DNA of 25,796 nucleotides, taken from positions 1 through 25,796 of the forward strand of contig CAUJJP010000236.1 in NCBI GenBank assembly GCA_963205525.1, read 5' to 3'. A model generated the notes under the pieces. The model was given only the letters and a program-made list of their open reading frames with translations. It had not been told where the DNA came from and made no database searches. This document shows positions 7,938 to 17,615 of the stretch, piece by piece; the first letter of the stretch is position 1; the number at the start of each line of letters is the position of its first letter. The translations under genes were made by a program, and so were the position numbers. Source of the DNA: Pseudomonadota bacterium. GTDB taxonomy: Bacteria; Pseudomonadota; Gammaproteobacteria; Burkholderiales; Burkholderiaceae.

Positions 7938-10058
7938 TCAGCGGCTGCTGGGCGCCAGATTGGGGTAGCGCACGTGCTCGACCAGCTCCTGCACCTCGGC
8001 CTTGGGCGCCGGGGTGAGCAGGCTGACGACGATGATGACGGCAAAGCCGAGCGGGACGCCGAACACGCCGGCGGCGATCGGCTGGATGCCCCACCACAGG
8101 GTGATGGGGTCGCTGACGCCGAACACGCCGCGCAGCCAGGGCTGGGTGGTGGCCATGTAGTAGAAGGTCACGCCCAGGCCGGCGAGCATGCCGGTGATCG
8201 CCCCCCACTTGCTGGCGCGCTTCCAGAAGATCCCGAGCGTGAGCGCGGGGAAGAAGGCGGAGGCTGCGAACGAGAACGCGGCCGAGACCAGGAACAGGAT
8301 GTCGGCCGGCTTCTGCGCCGAGACATAGGCCGCCGCCAGGGCCACCAGCAGCAGCAGCGCCTTGGAGATCGCGACCCGGCGCGCGGTGGAGGCGTTGGGG
8401 TCGATCATCTTGTAGTACAGGTCGTGCGACAGCGCGTTGGCGATCGTCAGCAGCAGGCCGTCGGCGGTGGACAGCGCCGCCGCCAGGCCGCCGGCGGCGA
8501 CCATCCCCGACACCACATAGGGCAGGCCGCCGATGGCCGGCGTGGCGAGCACGATGATGTCGCCGCCGATCTTGATCTCGCCGAGCTGCAGGATGCCGTC
8601 CTTGTTCACGTCGGCCACCGACAGCAGCGCCGGGTCGACCTTGTTCCAGGCAGAGATCCACTCCGGCAGCTTGTCGAACGGGGTGCCGACAATGAGGCTG
8701 AACATCTCGTACTTGACCAGCACCGCCAGCGCCGGGGCGGTGAAGTACAGCAGGAAGATAAAGAACAGCGACCAGGTCACCGACTCGCGCGCCTCCTTCA
8801 CAGAGGGCGTGGTGTAGTAGCGCATCAGGATGTGCGGCAGCGCTGCCGTGCCCACCATGAGGCAGAAGATCAGGGCCAGGAAGTTGCGCCGCGAGGTGTC
8901 GAAGGTGTCCTGCGCCTTGGCGTCGCCGTTCGGGTCACCCGCAAACTGCTGCGCGTGCCTGGGCATGCCCGCCAGCGGCTTGGCGCTGCCTTCGGCGGCC
9001 GCCTTCGCTTTCGTCCAGGCTTCCTTGGCCGCGGCCTCGTTGGCCGGCAGCGCGGACAAGGCCTTCTCCGCCGCCTGCAGCTCGGCCAGCGGCGCGTTGG
9101 CCGCCTTCAGCTCGGCGAGCTTGGCCTCGGCGGCGCTGCGGTCGGCGGCCAGCGCGGCGGGCACGTCCTTGAGCTTGGCGGCCATCGCCTCGCCACGCGC
9201 CTTGTAGATGGCGATGACCTCCTTCTCCTTCGGGTCGTCGATCAGCTTTTGCTCGAGCGCGGTCACCTTCTGCAGCTGCGAGCCGTAGATCGCCTGCGGC
9301 ACCGGCACCCCGGTCTGCTTCACCGACAGCCAGACCACCGGCACCATGTAGGCGATGATGAGGATGATGTACTGCGCGACCTGGGTCCAGGTCACGGCGC
9401 GCATGCCGCCGAGGAATGAGCACACCAGGATCCCGCCCAGACCGACGAAGACGCCGATCGTGAACTCCAGCCCGGTCAGGCGCGCGGTGATCACCCCCAC
9501 CCCCAGGATCTGCGCCACCACGTAGGTGAAGGAGCACAGGATGGCGGCGAAGATGCCGATGAAGCGCGCGATGTTGCCCTCGTAGCGCGCCCCCAGGAAG
9601 TCGGGGATCGTGAACTGGCCGAATTTGCGCAGGTAGGGCGCGAGGAACAGCGCCACCAGGCAGTAGCCGCCGGTCCAGCCCATGATGAAGGCCAGGCCGC
9701 CGTAGCCGGTCAGGTACAGGGTGCCGGCCATGCCGATGAACGACGCCGCCGACATCCAGTCGGCGCCGGTGGCCATGCCGTTGTACATCGCCGGCACGCG
9801 GCGGCCGGCGACGTAGTACTCGGAGGCGTCCGAGGTGCGGCTCATGACGCCGATGCCGGCGTACAGACCGACGGTGGCGAGCAGGAAGATCATGCCTATC
9901 CAGCTGCGTGGCAGCCCGAACTGCTCGAGCACTGCGAGCACCAGCACGAAGGCGATGAAGCCGCCGGTGTACCAGGCGTAGACCTTGTTGAGCTGCGCCC
10001 TGAAGGCGCGGTTGGCGGTCGCCGAGGCGCCGCCCGCGGATGCGGTGATGTCGCTCAT
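7938..10058 (-). CDS. Sodium:solute symporter large subunit (VC_2705-type), with helical insert and EF-hand loop
   Basis: This is a cation-coupled transporter of the SSS family in the inner membrane, probably for acetate or another small carboxylate (inference; the substrate cannot be read from sequence). The 706-residue product has about 13 membrane segments and SSS motifs such as SEYYVAGRRVP, GADWMSAASFIGM and AAALSTADGLLLTIANALS. Two extra features stand out. First, residues about 258-388, between membrane segments, form a hydrophilic Ala/Lys/Glu-rich insert likely to be helical or coiled coil. Second, DVNKDGILQLGE at 483-494 fits a canonical calcium-binding EF-hand loop. ActP-like members are about 550 residues, so this protein is about 150 longer. 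The start lies one base after the stop of the DUF4212 gene, with GAGGA as ribosome-binding site. The pairing with DUF4212 supports the VC_2705 subfamily. Confidence 0.9.
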   Translation of the reverse strand: MSDITASAGGASATANRAFRAQLNKVYAWYTGGFIAFVLVLAVLEQFGLPRSWIGMIFLLATVGLYAGIGVMSRTSDASEYYVAGRRVPAMYNGMATGADWMSAASFIGMAGTLYLTGYGGLAFIMGWTGGYCLVALFLAPYLRKFGQFTIPDFLGARYEGNIARFIGIFAAILCSFTYVVAQILGVGVITARLTGLEFTIGVFVGLGGILVCSFLGGMRAVTWTQVAQYIILIIAYMVPVVWLSVKQTGVPVPQAIYGSQLQKVTALEQKLIDDPKEKEVIAIYKARGEAMAAKLKDVPAALAADRSAAEAKLAELKAANAPLAELQAAEKALSALPANEAAAKEAWTKAKAAAEGSAKPLAGMPRHAQQFAGDPNGDAKAQDTFDTSRRNFLALIFCLMVGTAALPHILMRYYTTPSVKEARESVTWSLFFIFLLYFTAPALAVLVKYEMFSLIVGTPFDKLPEWISAWNKVDPALLSVADVNKDGILQLGEIKIGGDIIVLATPAIGGLPYVVSGMVAAGGLAAALSTADGLLLTIANALSHDLYYKMIDPNASTARRVAISKALLLLVALAAAYVSAQKPADILFLVSAAFSFAASAFFPALTLGIFWKRASKWGAITGMLAGLGVTFYYMATTQPWLRGVFGVSDPITLWWGIQPIAAGVFGVPLGFAVIIVVSLLTPAPKAEVQELVEHVRYPNLAPSSR

Positions 10059-10059
10059 C

Positions 10060-10317
10060 TCATTCCTCCTCGGCGACGCCGTGCTCGATGTCGAGCCGGC
10101 CCATGTAGCGGGCGTAGTACCCGATGATCAGCACGTAGACGATCAGCGCACCCTGGGCGCCGACCCAGAAGCTGAACGGCCAGCCGAAGAAGTCGAAGTT
10201 CAGGTCGCGGGCGAAGTAGCCCAGCACATAGGTCACGAAGAACCAGATCACGAGCAGCATGCCCGTGACGCGCAGGTTCTTGCGCCAGTAGGCGCGGTGG
10301 TTGTCACTCACCTTCAT
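10060..10317 (-). CDS. DUF4212 small membrane subunit of the sodium:solute symporter
   Basis: This 85-residue membrane protein has two predicted membrane helices, around VTGMLLVIWFFVTYVLGYF and FWVGAQGALIVYVLIIGYY. The motifs YWRKNLR at the N-terminus and YARYMGRLDIEHGV at the C-terminus fit the DUF4212 family, annotated as the small subunit of VC_2705-type symporters. The start at 10317 gives MKVSDNHRAYWRKN and has AAGGGAG at suitable distance. A longer in-frame extension upstream is basic and unconserved. The stop is one base from the start of the large subunit (TGAGATG), so the two are translationally coupled. Confidence 0.9.
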   Translation of the reverse strand: MKVSDNHRAYWRKNLRVTGMLLVIWFFVTYVLGYFARDLNFDFFGWPFSFWVGAQGALIVYVLIIGYYARYMGRLDIEHGVAEEE

Positions 10318-10351
10318 GGTTTGTCTCCCTTGGTCTGTCTGGCCGACGGCC

Positions 10352-10366
10352 GCAAGCGACCGTCCA
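10352..10366 (-). promoter_or_regulatory. Possible sigma-54-type promoter of the symporter genes
   Basis: The minus strand reads TGGACGGTCGCTTGC, which has GG and GC ten bases apart and the TTGC of the -12 element. The CAC part of the -24 element (TGGCAC) is not matched. It ends 34 bases before the DUF4212 start, which leaves room for a short leader with the AAGGGAG site. An 8-bp inverted repeat, GCGCACGG/CCGTGCGC (10379-10402), lies just upstream and could bind a regulator. Both readings are tentative. Confidence 0.25.
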
Positions 10367-10406
10367 CGCTGCAGCGGCGCGCACGGCGAACCGCCCGTGC
10401 GCCTGC

Positions 10407-10423
10407 CCCGGCGCCACGCCGGG
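10407..10423 (-). repeat. Inverted repeat downstream of the TPR gene
   Basis: CCCGGCG-CCA-CGCCGGG is a perfect 7-bp palindrome with a 3-base loop. It lies between the TPR gene terminator and the possible symporter promoter. It may belong to the transcription end of the TPR gene. Confidence 0.35.
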
Positions 10424-10438
10424 ACCACCTGGCCGGAT

Positions 10439-10460
10439 CGGCGGGGTCAGGACCCCGCCG
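10439..10460 (-). terminator. Hairpin spanning the stop codon of the TPR gene
   Basis: CGGCGGGGTC-AG-GACCCCGCCG is a perfect 10-bp inverted repeat whose tip contains the stop codon of the TPR gene. No U-tract follows. It probably marks the 3' end of the small two-gene operon upstream of the symporter genes. Confidence 0.5.
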
Positions 10461-11037
10461 GACCCCCGAGCAGTCCGGTCTCGCGCTGCAGTTGCGCGGC
10501 GACCTTGGGCTCGAAGCCCTGGAGGTGGCGAATGATCTTCGCCGCCTCCTCGGGCTGCTGGCGATCCACATGCACCCGCGCCAGCTGGTACCAGCCGTAG
10601 GGGCTCATGGGTTGCAGTTCGGTGTTGCGGCGCAGCGCCTGGACCGCCTCGTCCAGCCGCTGCAGGCGGATGAGCACGAGGCCCTGGCCGTACCAGGCGC
10701 GGTCCAGCCTGGGGTCCAGTTCGGTCGCGCGGCTGAAAGCGGCCAGCGCCTCTTCCAGCTGCCCGTCCTCGTCGAGGAGGTAGCCCAGGTTGAACCAGGC
10801 TGCGGCATTGGCGCCGGGCAGGCTCACGAGGCGGCGATAGTCGGCGAGCGCCGCCTCCCGGCGCCCGAGCTGCGCCTGCAGATGGGCACGGCTGGCGAGC
10901 GGATAGGCCGCCTCGGACGCGCCGTCGGGCAGATCGGCGAGCATGGCGTCGAACACCGCGAGCGCGCGCTCGCGGCGGCCGCAGACCAGCCAGGCCATGG
11001 CCTGCAGCCGGCGCCAGGTGGCGACGAGCGTCCTCAT
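10447..11037 (-). CDS. Tetratricopeptide repeat protein
   Basis: The 196-residue protein is built almost entirely of TPR units: about residues 42-74, 78-110, 112-144 and 146-178, with a degenerate unit before them. Typical TPR pairs are visible, such as AWFNLGYLLDEDGQLEEALAAF and AWYGQGLVLIRLQRLDEAV. No catalytic domain is present, and the function is unknown; TPR proteins usually scaffold protein contacts. The N-terminus has no clear signal peptide. The ATG at 11037 overlaps the stop of the upstream membrane-protein gene by four bases (ATGA), so the two are coupled and may act together. An in-frame start at 11067 would overlap that gene by more and is less likely. Confidence 0.8.
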   Translation of the reverse strand: MRTLVATWRRLQAMAWLVCGRRERALAVFDAMLADLPDGASEAAYPLASRAHLQAQLGRREAALADYRRLVSLPGANAAAWFNLGYLLDEDGQLEEALAAFSRATELDPRLDRAWYGQGLVLIRLQRLDEAVQALRRNTELQPMSPYGWYQLARVHVDRQQPEEAAKIIRHLQGFEPKVAAQLQRETGLLGGPAGS

Positions 11038-11330
11038 CGGCAGGCCTGCACGCCGAGTCCCACGCACAGCCGGATCTTTTCCATCGTCACCACCGCGTAG
11101 CCGAGAGCGACGAAGGCGAAGGCGAGGATGCCCACATGCCGGTCCGAGACCCGGGCCGGTGTCAGTGCGCGCACCAGCGTGGTGAACGGGCGGGCGACGA
11201 TGCGCAGCAGCTGGTAGAAGACATTGCCCTCGCGCCGCGGCCCGGCCAGCACGTAGAGCAGACCCTGGCCGGCGAGCGCCAGCAGCGCCACGTAAAGCAC
11301 CAGCTGCAGGATGTTCAGCGCAGTGAGCAT
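11034..11330 (-). CDS. Small two-helix membrane protein of unknown function
   Basis: This 98-residue protein has two hydrophobic segments, about residues 6-29 (LNILQLVLYVALLALAGQG) and 66-84 (HVGILAFAFVALGYAVV). They are separated by a basic loop containing FYQLLRIVARPFTTLVRALTP. The arrangement slightly recalls YggT-like proteins, but the family motif is not convincing, so no name is given. The ATG at 11330 has GGAGGG four bases before it. The frame extends upstream to 11567, but that part is basic, low in complexity and lacks a membrane segment. Its end overlaps the TPR gene (ATGA). A membrane anchor for the TPR protein would fit the context (inference). Confidence 0.75.
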   Translation of the reverse strand: MLTALNILQLVLYVALLALAGQGLLYVLAGPRREGNVFYQLLRIVARPFTTLVRALTPARVSDRHVGILAFAFVALGYAVVTMEKIRLCVGLGVQACR

Positions 11331-11346
11331 CGGTCCCTCCGTTCGT

Positions 11347-11370
11347 CCCCAGGGCCGGGCTGCACCCAGC
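11347..11370 (+). repeat. Dispersed 24-base palindromic repeat, copy 2
   Basis: CCCCAGGGCCGGGCTGCA followed by CCCAGC differs from the copy at 15064 at one base and from the copy at 4612-4635 by that base and a missing T. It lies 17 bases upstream of the small membrane-protein gene. The rest of 11331-11597 shows only a weak hairpin and no promoter that I can support. Confidence 0.6.
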
Positions 11371-11474
11371 GCGCGGCCTTGGGGATCAGGGAATCTCGAG
11401 GCGGTCCCGCAACTCCTGGACCGTCGCTGCACGCAATGTCGAAGCGCTGGCTTACGTCTTTCTGACGCCGAAGG

Positions 11475-11500
11475 CCCTCCCCGTGAAGCTCCGGAGAGGG
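11475..11500 (-). terminator. Candidate terminator hairpin of ppsA
   Basis: On the minus strand CCCTCTCC pairs with GGGGAGGG (one T-G wobble) across a 10-base loop, about 100 bases after the ppsA stop. No U-tract follows. The distance from the gene and the wobble pair make this tentative. Confidence 0.3.
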
Positions 11501-11597
11501 ACTTCCCGCAGGGCGTCGGCGGCCGCGCGATGCCGGGCGCCAGGCAGCGGACCTCGGACGCCCTCAACGCCCCCTGGCGCGACGCTCAGCGCGACGC

Positions 11598-13994
<2,397 letters not shown>

Positions 13995-14192
13995 GGGAAA
14001 GCTCCGTGATGTGGGTAAACCGGTGCTTCCGCGTCCCGGTCCGAAGCGGCGGCGCGGGCGGGTGGCGCCCCCGGGCTGCGGCGGTTCGGTCGGTGGCCCG
14101 CGGGCTGCACCCGCTCGCCACTCGGGCGATGCGGGGCGCTCACGGCGGGCGGCTGCGCGTGCATGCTGGAAGGATAACCGCTGCCAGGGACC

Positions 14193-14198
14193 TATCAT
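14193..14198 (+). promoter_or_regulatory. Possible -10 box for ppsR
   Basis: TATCAT lies 36 bases before the ppsR start, with five of six matches to TATAAT. No convincing -35 box is seen at normal spacing. The 240-base divergent region (13995-14234) should also hold the ppsA promoter, but I cannot identify it. Confidence 0.3.
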
Positions 14199-14234
14199 GC
14201 GCCGCTGCAGGCCCGCAGCAAGGCGAAACGACCC

Positions 14235-15059
14235 ATGCCACAGCGCACCGTGTTCTATGTCTCGGACGGCACCGGCATCACCGCCGAGACCTTCGGCAAC
14301 TCCATCCTGGCACAGTTCCCGGCCCAGCCCCGGCATGTGCGCCGGCCCTTCATCGACAGCGTCGAGAAGGCGCGCCAGGTGGTGGCGGAGATCAACGACA
14401 CCGCGCAGCGCGAAGGCAAGCGCCCGATCGTGTTCGCCACCCTGGTCAACGAGGCGGTGCGCGATGCGCTCGCCGGTGCCGAATGCCAGGGCATGGTGAT
14501 GGACATGTTCCGCACCTTCGTGGAGCCGCTGGAGACCGAGCTCGGCGTCAAGAGCAACCACCGGGTGGGGCGCTTCTCGGACGTCAGCAAAAGCCACGAG
14601 TACAGCGAGCGTATCGAGGCGATCAACTTCGCGCTCGCCCACGACGACGGCCAGAGTGCGCGCAACCTCGACATCGCCGACGTCATCCTGGTCGGCGTCA
14701 GCCGCAGCGGCAAGACACCGACCAGCCTGTACCTGGCGATGCAGCACGGGATCAAGGCGGCCAACTATCCACTGATTCCGGAGGACTTCGAGCGCAACAG
14801 CCTGCCGTCCATGCTGCTGCCGCACCGCAAGAAGTGCTTCGGGCTCACCATAGACGCGGCACGCCTGGCGCAGATCCGCCACGAGCGCCGTCCCGGCAGC
14901 CGCTACGCGGCGCTGGAGAACTGCCGCCAGGAGGTGCGCGATGCCGAATCCATGATGCGTCGCGCCGGCATTCCCTGGCTGAGCTCGACCCACAAGTCGA
15001 TCGAGGAGATCGCCACCACCATCTTGCGCGACATCCAGCCCGAGCGCCTGGTTTACTGA
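14235..15059 (+). CDS. ppsR: Phosphoenolpyruvate synthase regulatory protein (bifunctional kinase/pyrophosphorylase)
   Basis: PpsR (DUF299 family) inactivates PEP synthase by ADP-dependent phosphorylation of a Thr near the catalytic His and reactivates it by Pi-dependent removal. The 274-residue product has the family start [16 protein letters not shown], the central [22 protein letters not shown] segment split over two motifs, and a P-loop [11 protein letters not shown] at about residues 154-164. It ends with [15 protein letters not shown]. Divergent pairing with ppsA is common in proteobacteria and strongly supports the PEP-synthase branch over the PPDK branch of the family. The Shine-Dalgarno sequence is weak (AAGGCG, about 11 bases away). 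Its stop overlaps the 3' end of the convergent methyltransferase gene by seven bases. Confidence 0.95.
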   Translation: MPQRTVFYVSDGTGITAETFGNSILAQFPAQPRHVRRPFIDSVEKARQVVAEINDTAQREGKRPIVFATLVNEAVRDALAGAECQGMVMDMFRTFVEPLETELGVKSNHRVGRFSDVSKSHEYSERIEAINFALAHDDGQSARNLDIADVILVGVSRSGKTPTSLYLAMQHGIKAANYPLIPEDFERNSLPSMLLPHRKKCFGLTIDAARLAQIRHERRPGSRYAALENCRQEVRDAESMMRRAGIPWLSSTHKSIEEIATTILRDIQPERLVY

Positions 15060-15868
15060 GTGCCCCCAGGGCCGGGCTGCGCCCAGCCCGGCGTCTCGCT
15101 GAAACCCGCGGCGCGCCGCGCGGCCTCGTAGAAGCAGATCGCCGCCGCTGCAGCGACGTTCAGCGACTCCTCGCCACCGGGCTGCGGGATGCGCAGCTGC
15201 AGCGCGCAGCGCGCCGCCACCGCCGGCGACACGCCCTGCCCTTCGTGGCCGAAGACCCAGGCGCAGGGCGCTGGCAGCGCCGCCTGCGGCAGCAGTTCGC
15301 CGTCGTGCGAGCTGGTGGCCAGCAGCGGCAGCGCCAGCGCGTCCAGGTGCGCCGCCTCCAGCCCCTCGACCAGGCGCAGCGCGAAATGCGCACCCATGCC
15401 GGCGCGCAAGACCTTGGGCGACCACAGTGCAGCCGTGCCCTGCAGGGCCAGCACCTGGCGCACACCCAGGGCGCTCGCGCTGCGCAGGATGCTGCCCACG
15501 TTGCCGGCGTCCTGCACGCCGTCCAGCACCACGCTGGCGAGCGCCGGCTGCGGCGCCACGGCTGCCGGCAGGGCGAGCAGGGCGCCGATGCCGGCCGGCG
15601 ATTCCAGCGTGCTGAGGCCGGCGAACAGCGCCGGCGCCAGGATCACCGTCTCGCGCGCCGCCGCCAGCAGCGCGGGGTGGCGCGCCGCCATCGCCTCGGT
15701 GGCCAGCAGCAGGTCCAGCGCCAGACCGCGCTGGACGGCAGCACGGCACAGGTGGTCGCCTTCCAGCCAGACCTGGCCGCTGGCGCGGTAGCCGCCCGGG
15801 CTGCGCAGCTGCCGGCGCAGGCGCTGCAGCAGCGGGTTGTCGCGCGACTCGATGCGGCGCGCCTTCAT
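15053..15868 (-). CDS. SpoU/TrmH-family RNA 2'-O-methyltransferase
   Basis: This is an S-adenosylmethionine-dependent 2'-O-ribose methyltransferase of the trefoil-knot class that acts on rRNA or tRNA. The 271-residue product has an N-terminal substrate-binding domain (about 1-100; [18 protein letters not shown]). The SpoU core follows, with motif 1 [20 protein letters not shown] (116-135), motif 2 [11 protein letters not shown] (204-214) and motif 3 [18 protein letters not shown] (227-244). The substrate cannot be read, although the position after rnhB is typical. The start overlaps the rnhB stop by four bases (ATGA). The last dozen residues are encoded by the 24-base dispersed repeat, so the tail [11 protein letters not shown] is probably an accidental extension. 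A longer upstream frame overlaps rnhB and is not used. Confidence 0.92.
   Translation of the reverse strand: MKARRIESRDNPLLQRLRRQLRSPGGYRASGQVWLEGDHLCRAAVQRGLALDLLLATEAMAARHPALLAAARETVILAPALFAGLSTLESPAGIGALLALPAAVAPQPALASVVLDGVQDAGNVGSILRSASALGVRQVLALQGTAALWSPKVLRAGMGAHFALRLVEGLEAAHLDALALPLLATSSHDGELLPQAALPAPCAWVFGHEGQGVSPAVAARCALQLRIPQPGGEESLNVAAAAAICFYEAARRAAGFSETPGWAQPGPGGTQ
15064..15092. repeat. Dispersed palindromic repeat, copy 3, acting as a likely bidirectional terminator
   Basis: The 24-base repeat here is CCCCAGGGCCGGGCTGCG then CCCAGC (15064-15087). It is part of a perfect 9-bp stem, GCCGGGCTG-CGCC-CAGCCCGGC (15071-15092). It lies 12 bases past the ppsR stop and inside the 3' end of the methyltransferase gene, so it could end ppsR transcription. 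No U-tract is present. Confidence 0.55.
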
Positions 15869-16488
15869 GGCAGCAGCAAGGCGCGCACCGGGGCGAAGCT
15901 GCGCCGGTGCGCGGGACAAGGGCCGTGCGCGCGCAGCGCCGCCAGGTGGGCCGCGGTCGGATAGCCTTTGTGGCCGTCGAAGCCGTACTGCGGCCAGGCG
16001 GCGTGCAGGTCGGCGCACAGCCGGTCGCGCGCCACCTTGGCCAGGATGGACGCGGCGGAGATCGCCGGCACCCGGGCATCGCCCCCGACCACGGCGGCGG
16101 CTGGCACGGTCAGCGCCGGCAGGCGGTTGCCGTCCACCAGCACGCGCCTGGGTGGCAGGCGCAGGCCCTGGACCGCACGCTGCATCGCCAGCATGGTGGC
16201 CTGCAGGATGTTCAGGCGGTCGATCTCCTCCACGCTGGCCTGGGCGATGCACAGCGCCAGCGCCTTGGCCCGGATCTCGTCGAACAGTCGTTCGCGCTGG
16301 CGCGCGCTCAACGCCTTCGAGTCGTCCAGCCCCGCCACCGGCGCCCGCTCGTCCAGGATCACCGCCGCCGCCAGCACCGGCCCGGCCAGCGGACCGCGCC
16401 CGGCCTCGTCCACCCCGGCCAGCAGGCCCGGTCCGCTCCAGTCCAGGCCGAACTGCATCTGTGAAGCACGCCGGCGCCGCTCAGCCAC
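15865..16488 (-). CDS. rnhB: Ribonuclease HII
   Basis: RNase HII removes single ribonucleotides and RNA primers from DNA-RNA hybrids. The 207-residue product carries the family motifs [17 protein letters not shown] with catalytic D27 and E28, [23 protein letters not shown] with D119 and [21 protein letters not shown] with D137, which gives the DEDD metal site. The GTG at 16488 is chosen because GGAGG lies six bases before it. An internal ATG (16458) lacks a good Shine-Dalgarno sequence. This start overlaps the end of lpxB by eight bases. Linkage to lpxB is the standard proteobacterial order. Confidence 0.96.
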   Translation of the reverse strand: MAERRRRASQMQFGLDWSGPGLLAGVDEAGRGPLAGPVLAAAVILDERAPVAGLDDSKALSARQRERLFDEIRAKALALCIAQASVEEIDRLNILQATMLAMQRAVQGLRLPPRRVLVDGNRLPALTVPAAAVVGGDARVPAISAASILAKVARDRLCADLHAAWPQYGFDGHKGYPTAAHLAALRAHGPCPAHRRSFAPVRALLLP

Positions 16489-17611
16489 CGATGACCTCCG
16501 CGATCACCTCGGTCGCGGCGTGCGCGGTGTCGCGCCGCAGCAGCGCGTGCATCTCGGCGAAGCGCTGGCGCAGGCGATCGGCACCGGCCACGTCGTCCAG
16601 GCCCTGCAAGACATCGGCCGCCAGCCGCTGCGCCGTGCAGGCCTCCTGAATGCGTTCGGGCACCAGGAACTCGCGCGCCAGGATGTTGGGCAGGCCGACC
16701 CAGGGCTGGTAGGCCATGCGCTTCATGATCTGCCAGGACAGCGGGTGCATGCGGTAGCCGATCACCATCGGCCGCTTGAACAGCGCCGCTTCGAGGGTGG
16801 CGGTGCCGCTGGCAATGAGGGTGAAGTCGCAGGCCGCCAGCGCCTCGTGCGAGCGGCCGTCCAGCCGCCGCAGATCCAGGCCCGGCGCATGCTCGGCCAG
16901 CAGCGGGTCGACCAGCGGACCGAGGCCCGGCGCCACCGGCAGCAGCAGGCGCAGCCCGGGGCGCGCGCGCTGCAGCTGCGCCGCCGCCTGCAGGAAGACC
17001 GGTGCGTTGTAGCGGATCTCCGAGGCCCGGCTGCCGGGCAGGATGGCGAGCACGGCATCGGCATCGCCCAGCCCCAGCGCACGCCGCGCCGCCGCGCGCG
17101 GCGGCTCGAGCGGGATCGCGTCCGCCAGCGGGTGGCCGACATAGCTCGCTGCCACCCCGTGCTGGCGCAGCAGTGCGGGCTCGAAGGGGAATAGGCACAG
17201 CACGTGGTCGCAGCTGGCCGCCATCCTGCGTACCCGGCCGCCGCGCCAGGCCCAGATCGAGGGGCAAACGAAGTGGATGCTGGGCACGCCCGCGGCCTTC
17301 AGCTGCGCTTCCAGCCCGAGGTTGAAGTCCGGCGCGTCGACGCCGATGAAGGCCTGCGGGCGCTCTTCCAGCAGGCGCCGTGCCAGTTCATCGCGGATGC
17401 GACGCAGGCCGCGGTAGTGGCGCAGGACCTCGACATAGCCGCGCACCGCCAGCCGCTCGCTCGGCCACCAGGCGTCGAAGCCCAGCGCCTGCATGCGCGG
17501 GCCGCCGATGCCGGCCAGCGCCAGCGCCGGCCAGCGTGCCTGCATGCCACCAATCAGCAAGCCGGCGAGCAGGTCGCCCGAGGCCTCGCCCGCCACCATG
17601 GCCAGCCGCAT
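16481..17611 (-). CDS. lpxB: Lipid-A-disaccharide synthase
   Basis: LpxB joins UDP-2,3-diacylglucosamine and lipid X to form the lipid A disaccharide at the inner-membrane surface. The 376-residue product has the GT-B family motifs GEASGD (8-13), VDAPDFN (91-97), CPSIWAW, VGHPL (158-162), LPGSRASEI (191-199), ASGTATLE (267-274) and VGLPNIL (305-311). Length and motif order are normal. The ATG lies four bases after the lpxA stop and the end overlaps rnhB. lpxD, fabZ and lpxA upstream supply the earlier steps, except LpxC and LpxH, which are not in this window. Confidence 0.97.
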   Translation of the reverse strand: MRLAMVAGEASGDLLAGLLIGGMQARWPALALAGIGGPRMQALGFDAWWPSERLAVRGYVEVLRHYRGLRRIRDELARRLLEERPQAFIGVDAPDFNLGLEAQLKAAGVPSIHFVCPSIWAWRGGRVRRMAASCDHVLCLFPFEPALLRQHGVAASYVGHPLADAIPLEPPRAAARRALGLGDADAVLAILPGSRASEIRYNAPVFLQAAAQLQRARPGLRLLLPVAPGLGPLVDPLLAEHAPGLDLRRLDGRSHEALAACDFTLIASGTATLEAALFKRPMVIGYRMHPLSWQIMKRMAYQPWVGLPNILAREFLVPERIQEACTAQRLAADVLQGLDDVAGADRLRQRFAEMHALLRRDTAHAATEVIAEVIGG

Positions 17612-17615
17612 GGCT

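Noticed and set aside
7342..8661. 439-codon minus-strand frame over rpsF and the symporter
   Set aside because: It is out of frame with both recognised genes and crosses two terminators; no family signal.
11331..11567. Upstream extension of the 98-residue membrane protein
   Set aside because: Basic, low-complexity sequence including the dispersed repeat; the ATG at 11330 has a good GGAGGG site.
13995..16079. In-frame upstream extension of ppsA (to 1493 codons)
   Set aside because: The frame is open by chance through the antisense strand of ppsR and the methyltransferase; the conserved PpsA N-terminus and Shine-Dalgarno site are at 13994.
15869..16252. In-frame N-terminal extension of the RNA methyltransferase
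   Set aside because: It would overlap rnhB almost entirely; the ATGA overlap at 15868 and the conserved start [14 protein letters not shown] support the short form.
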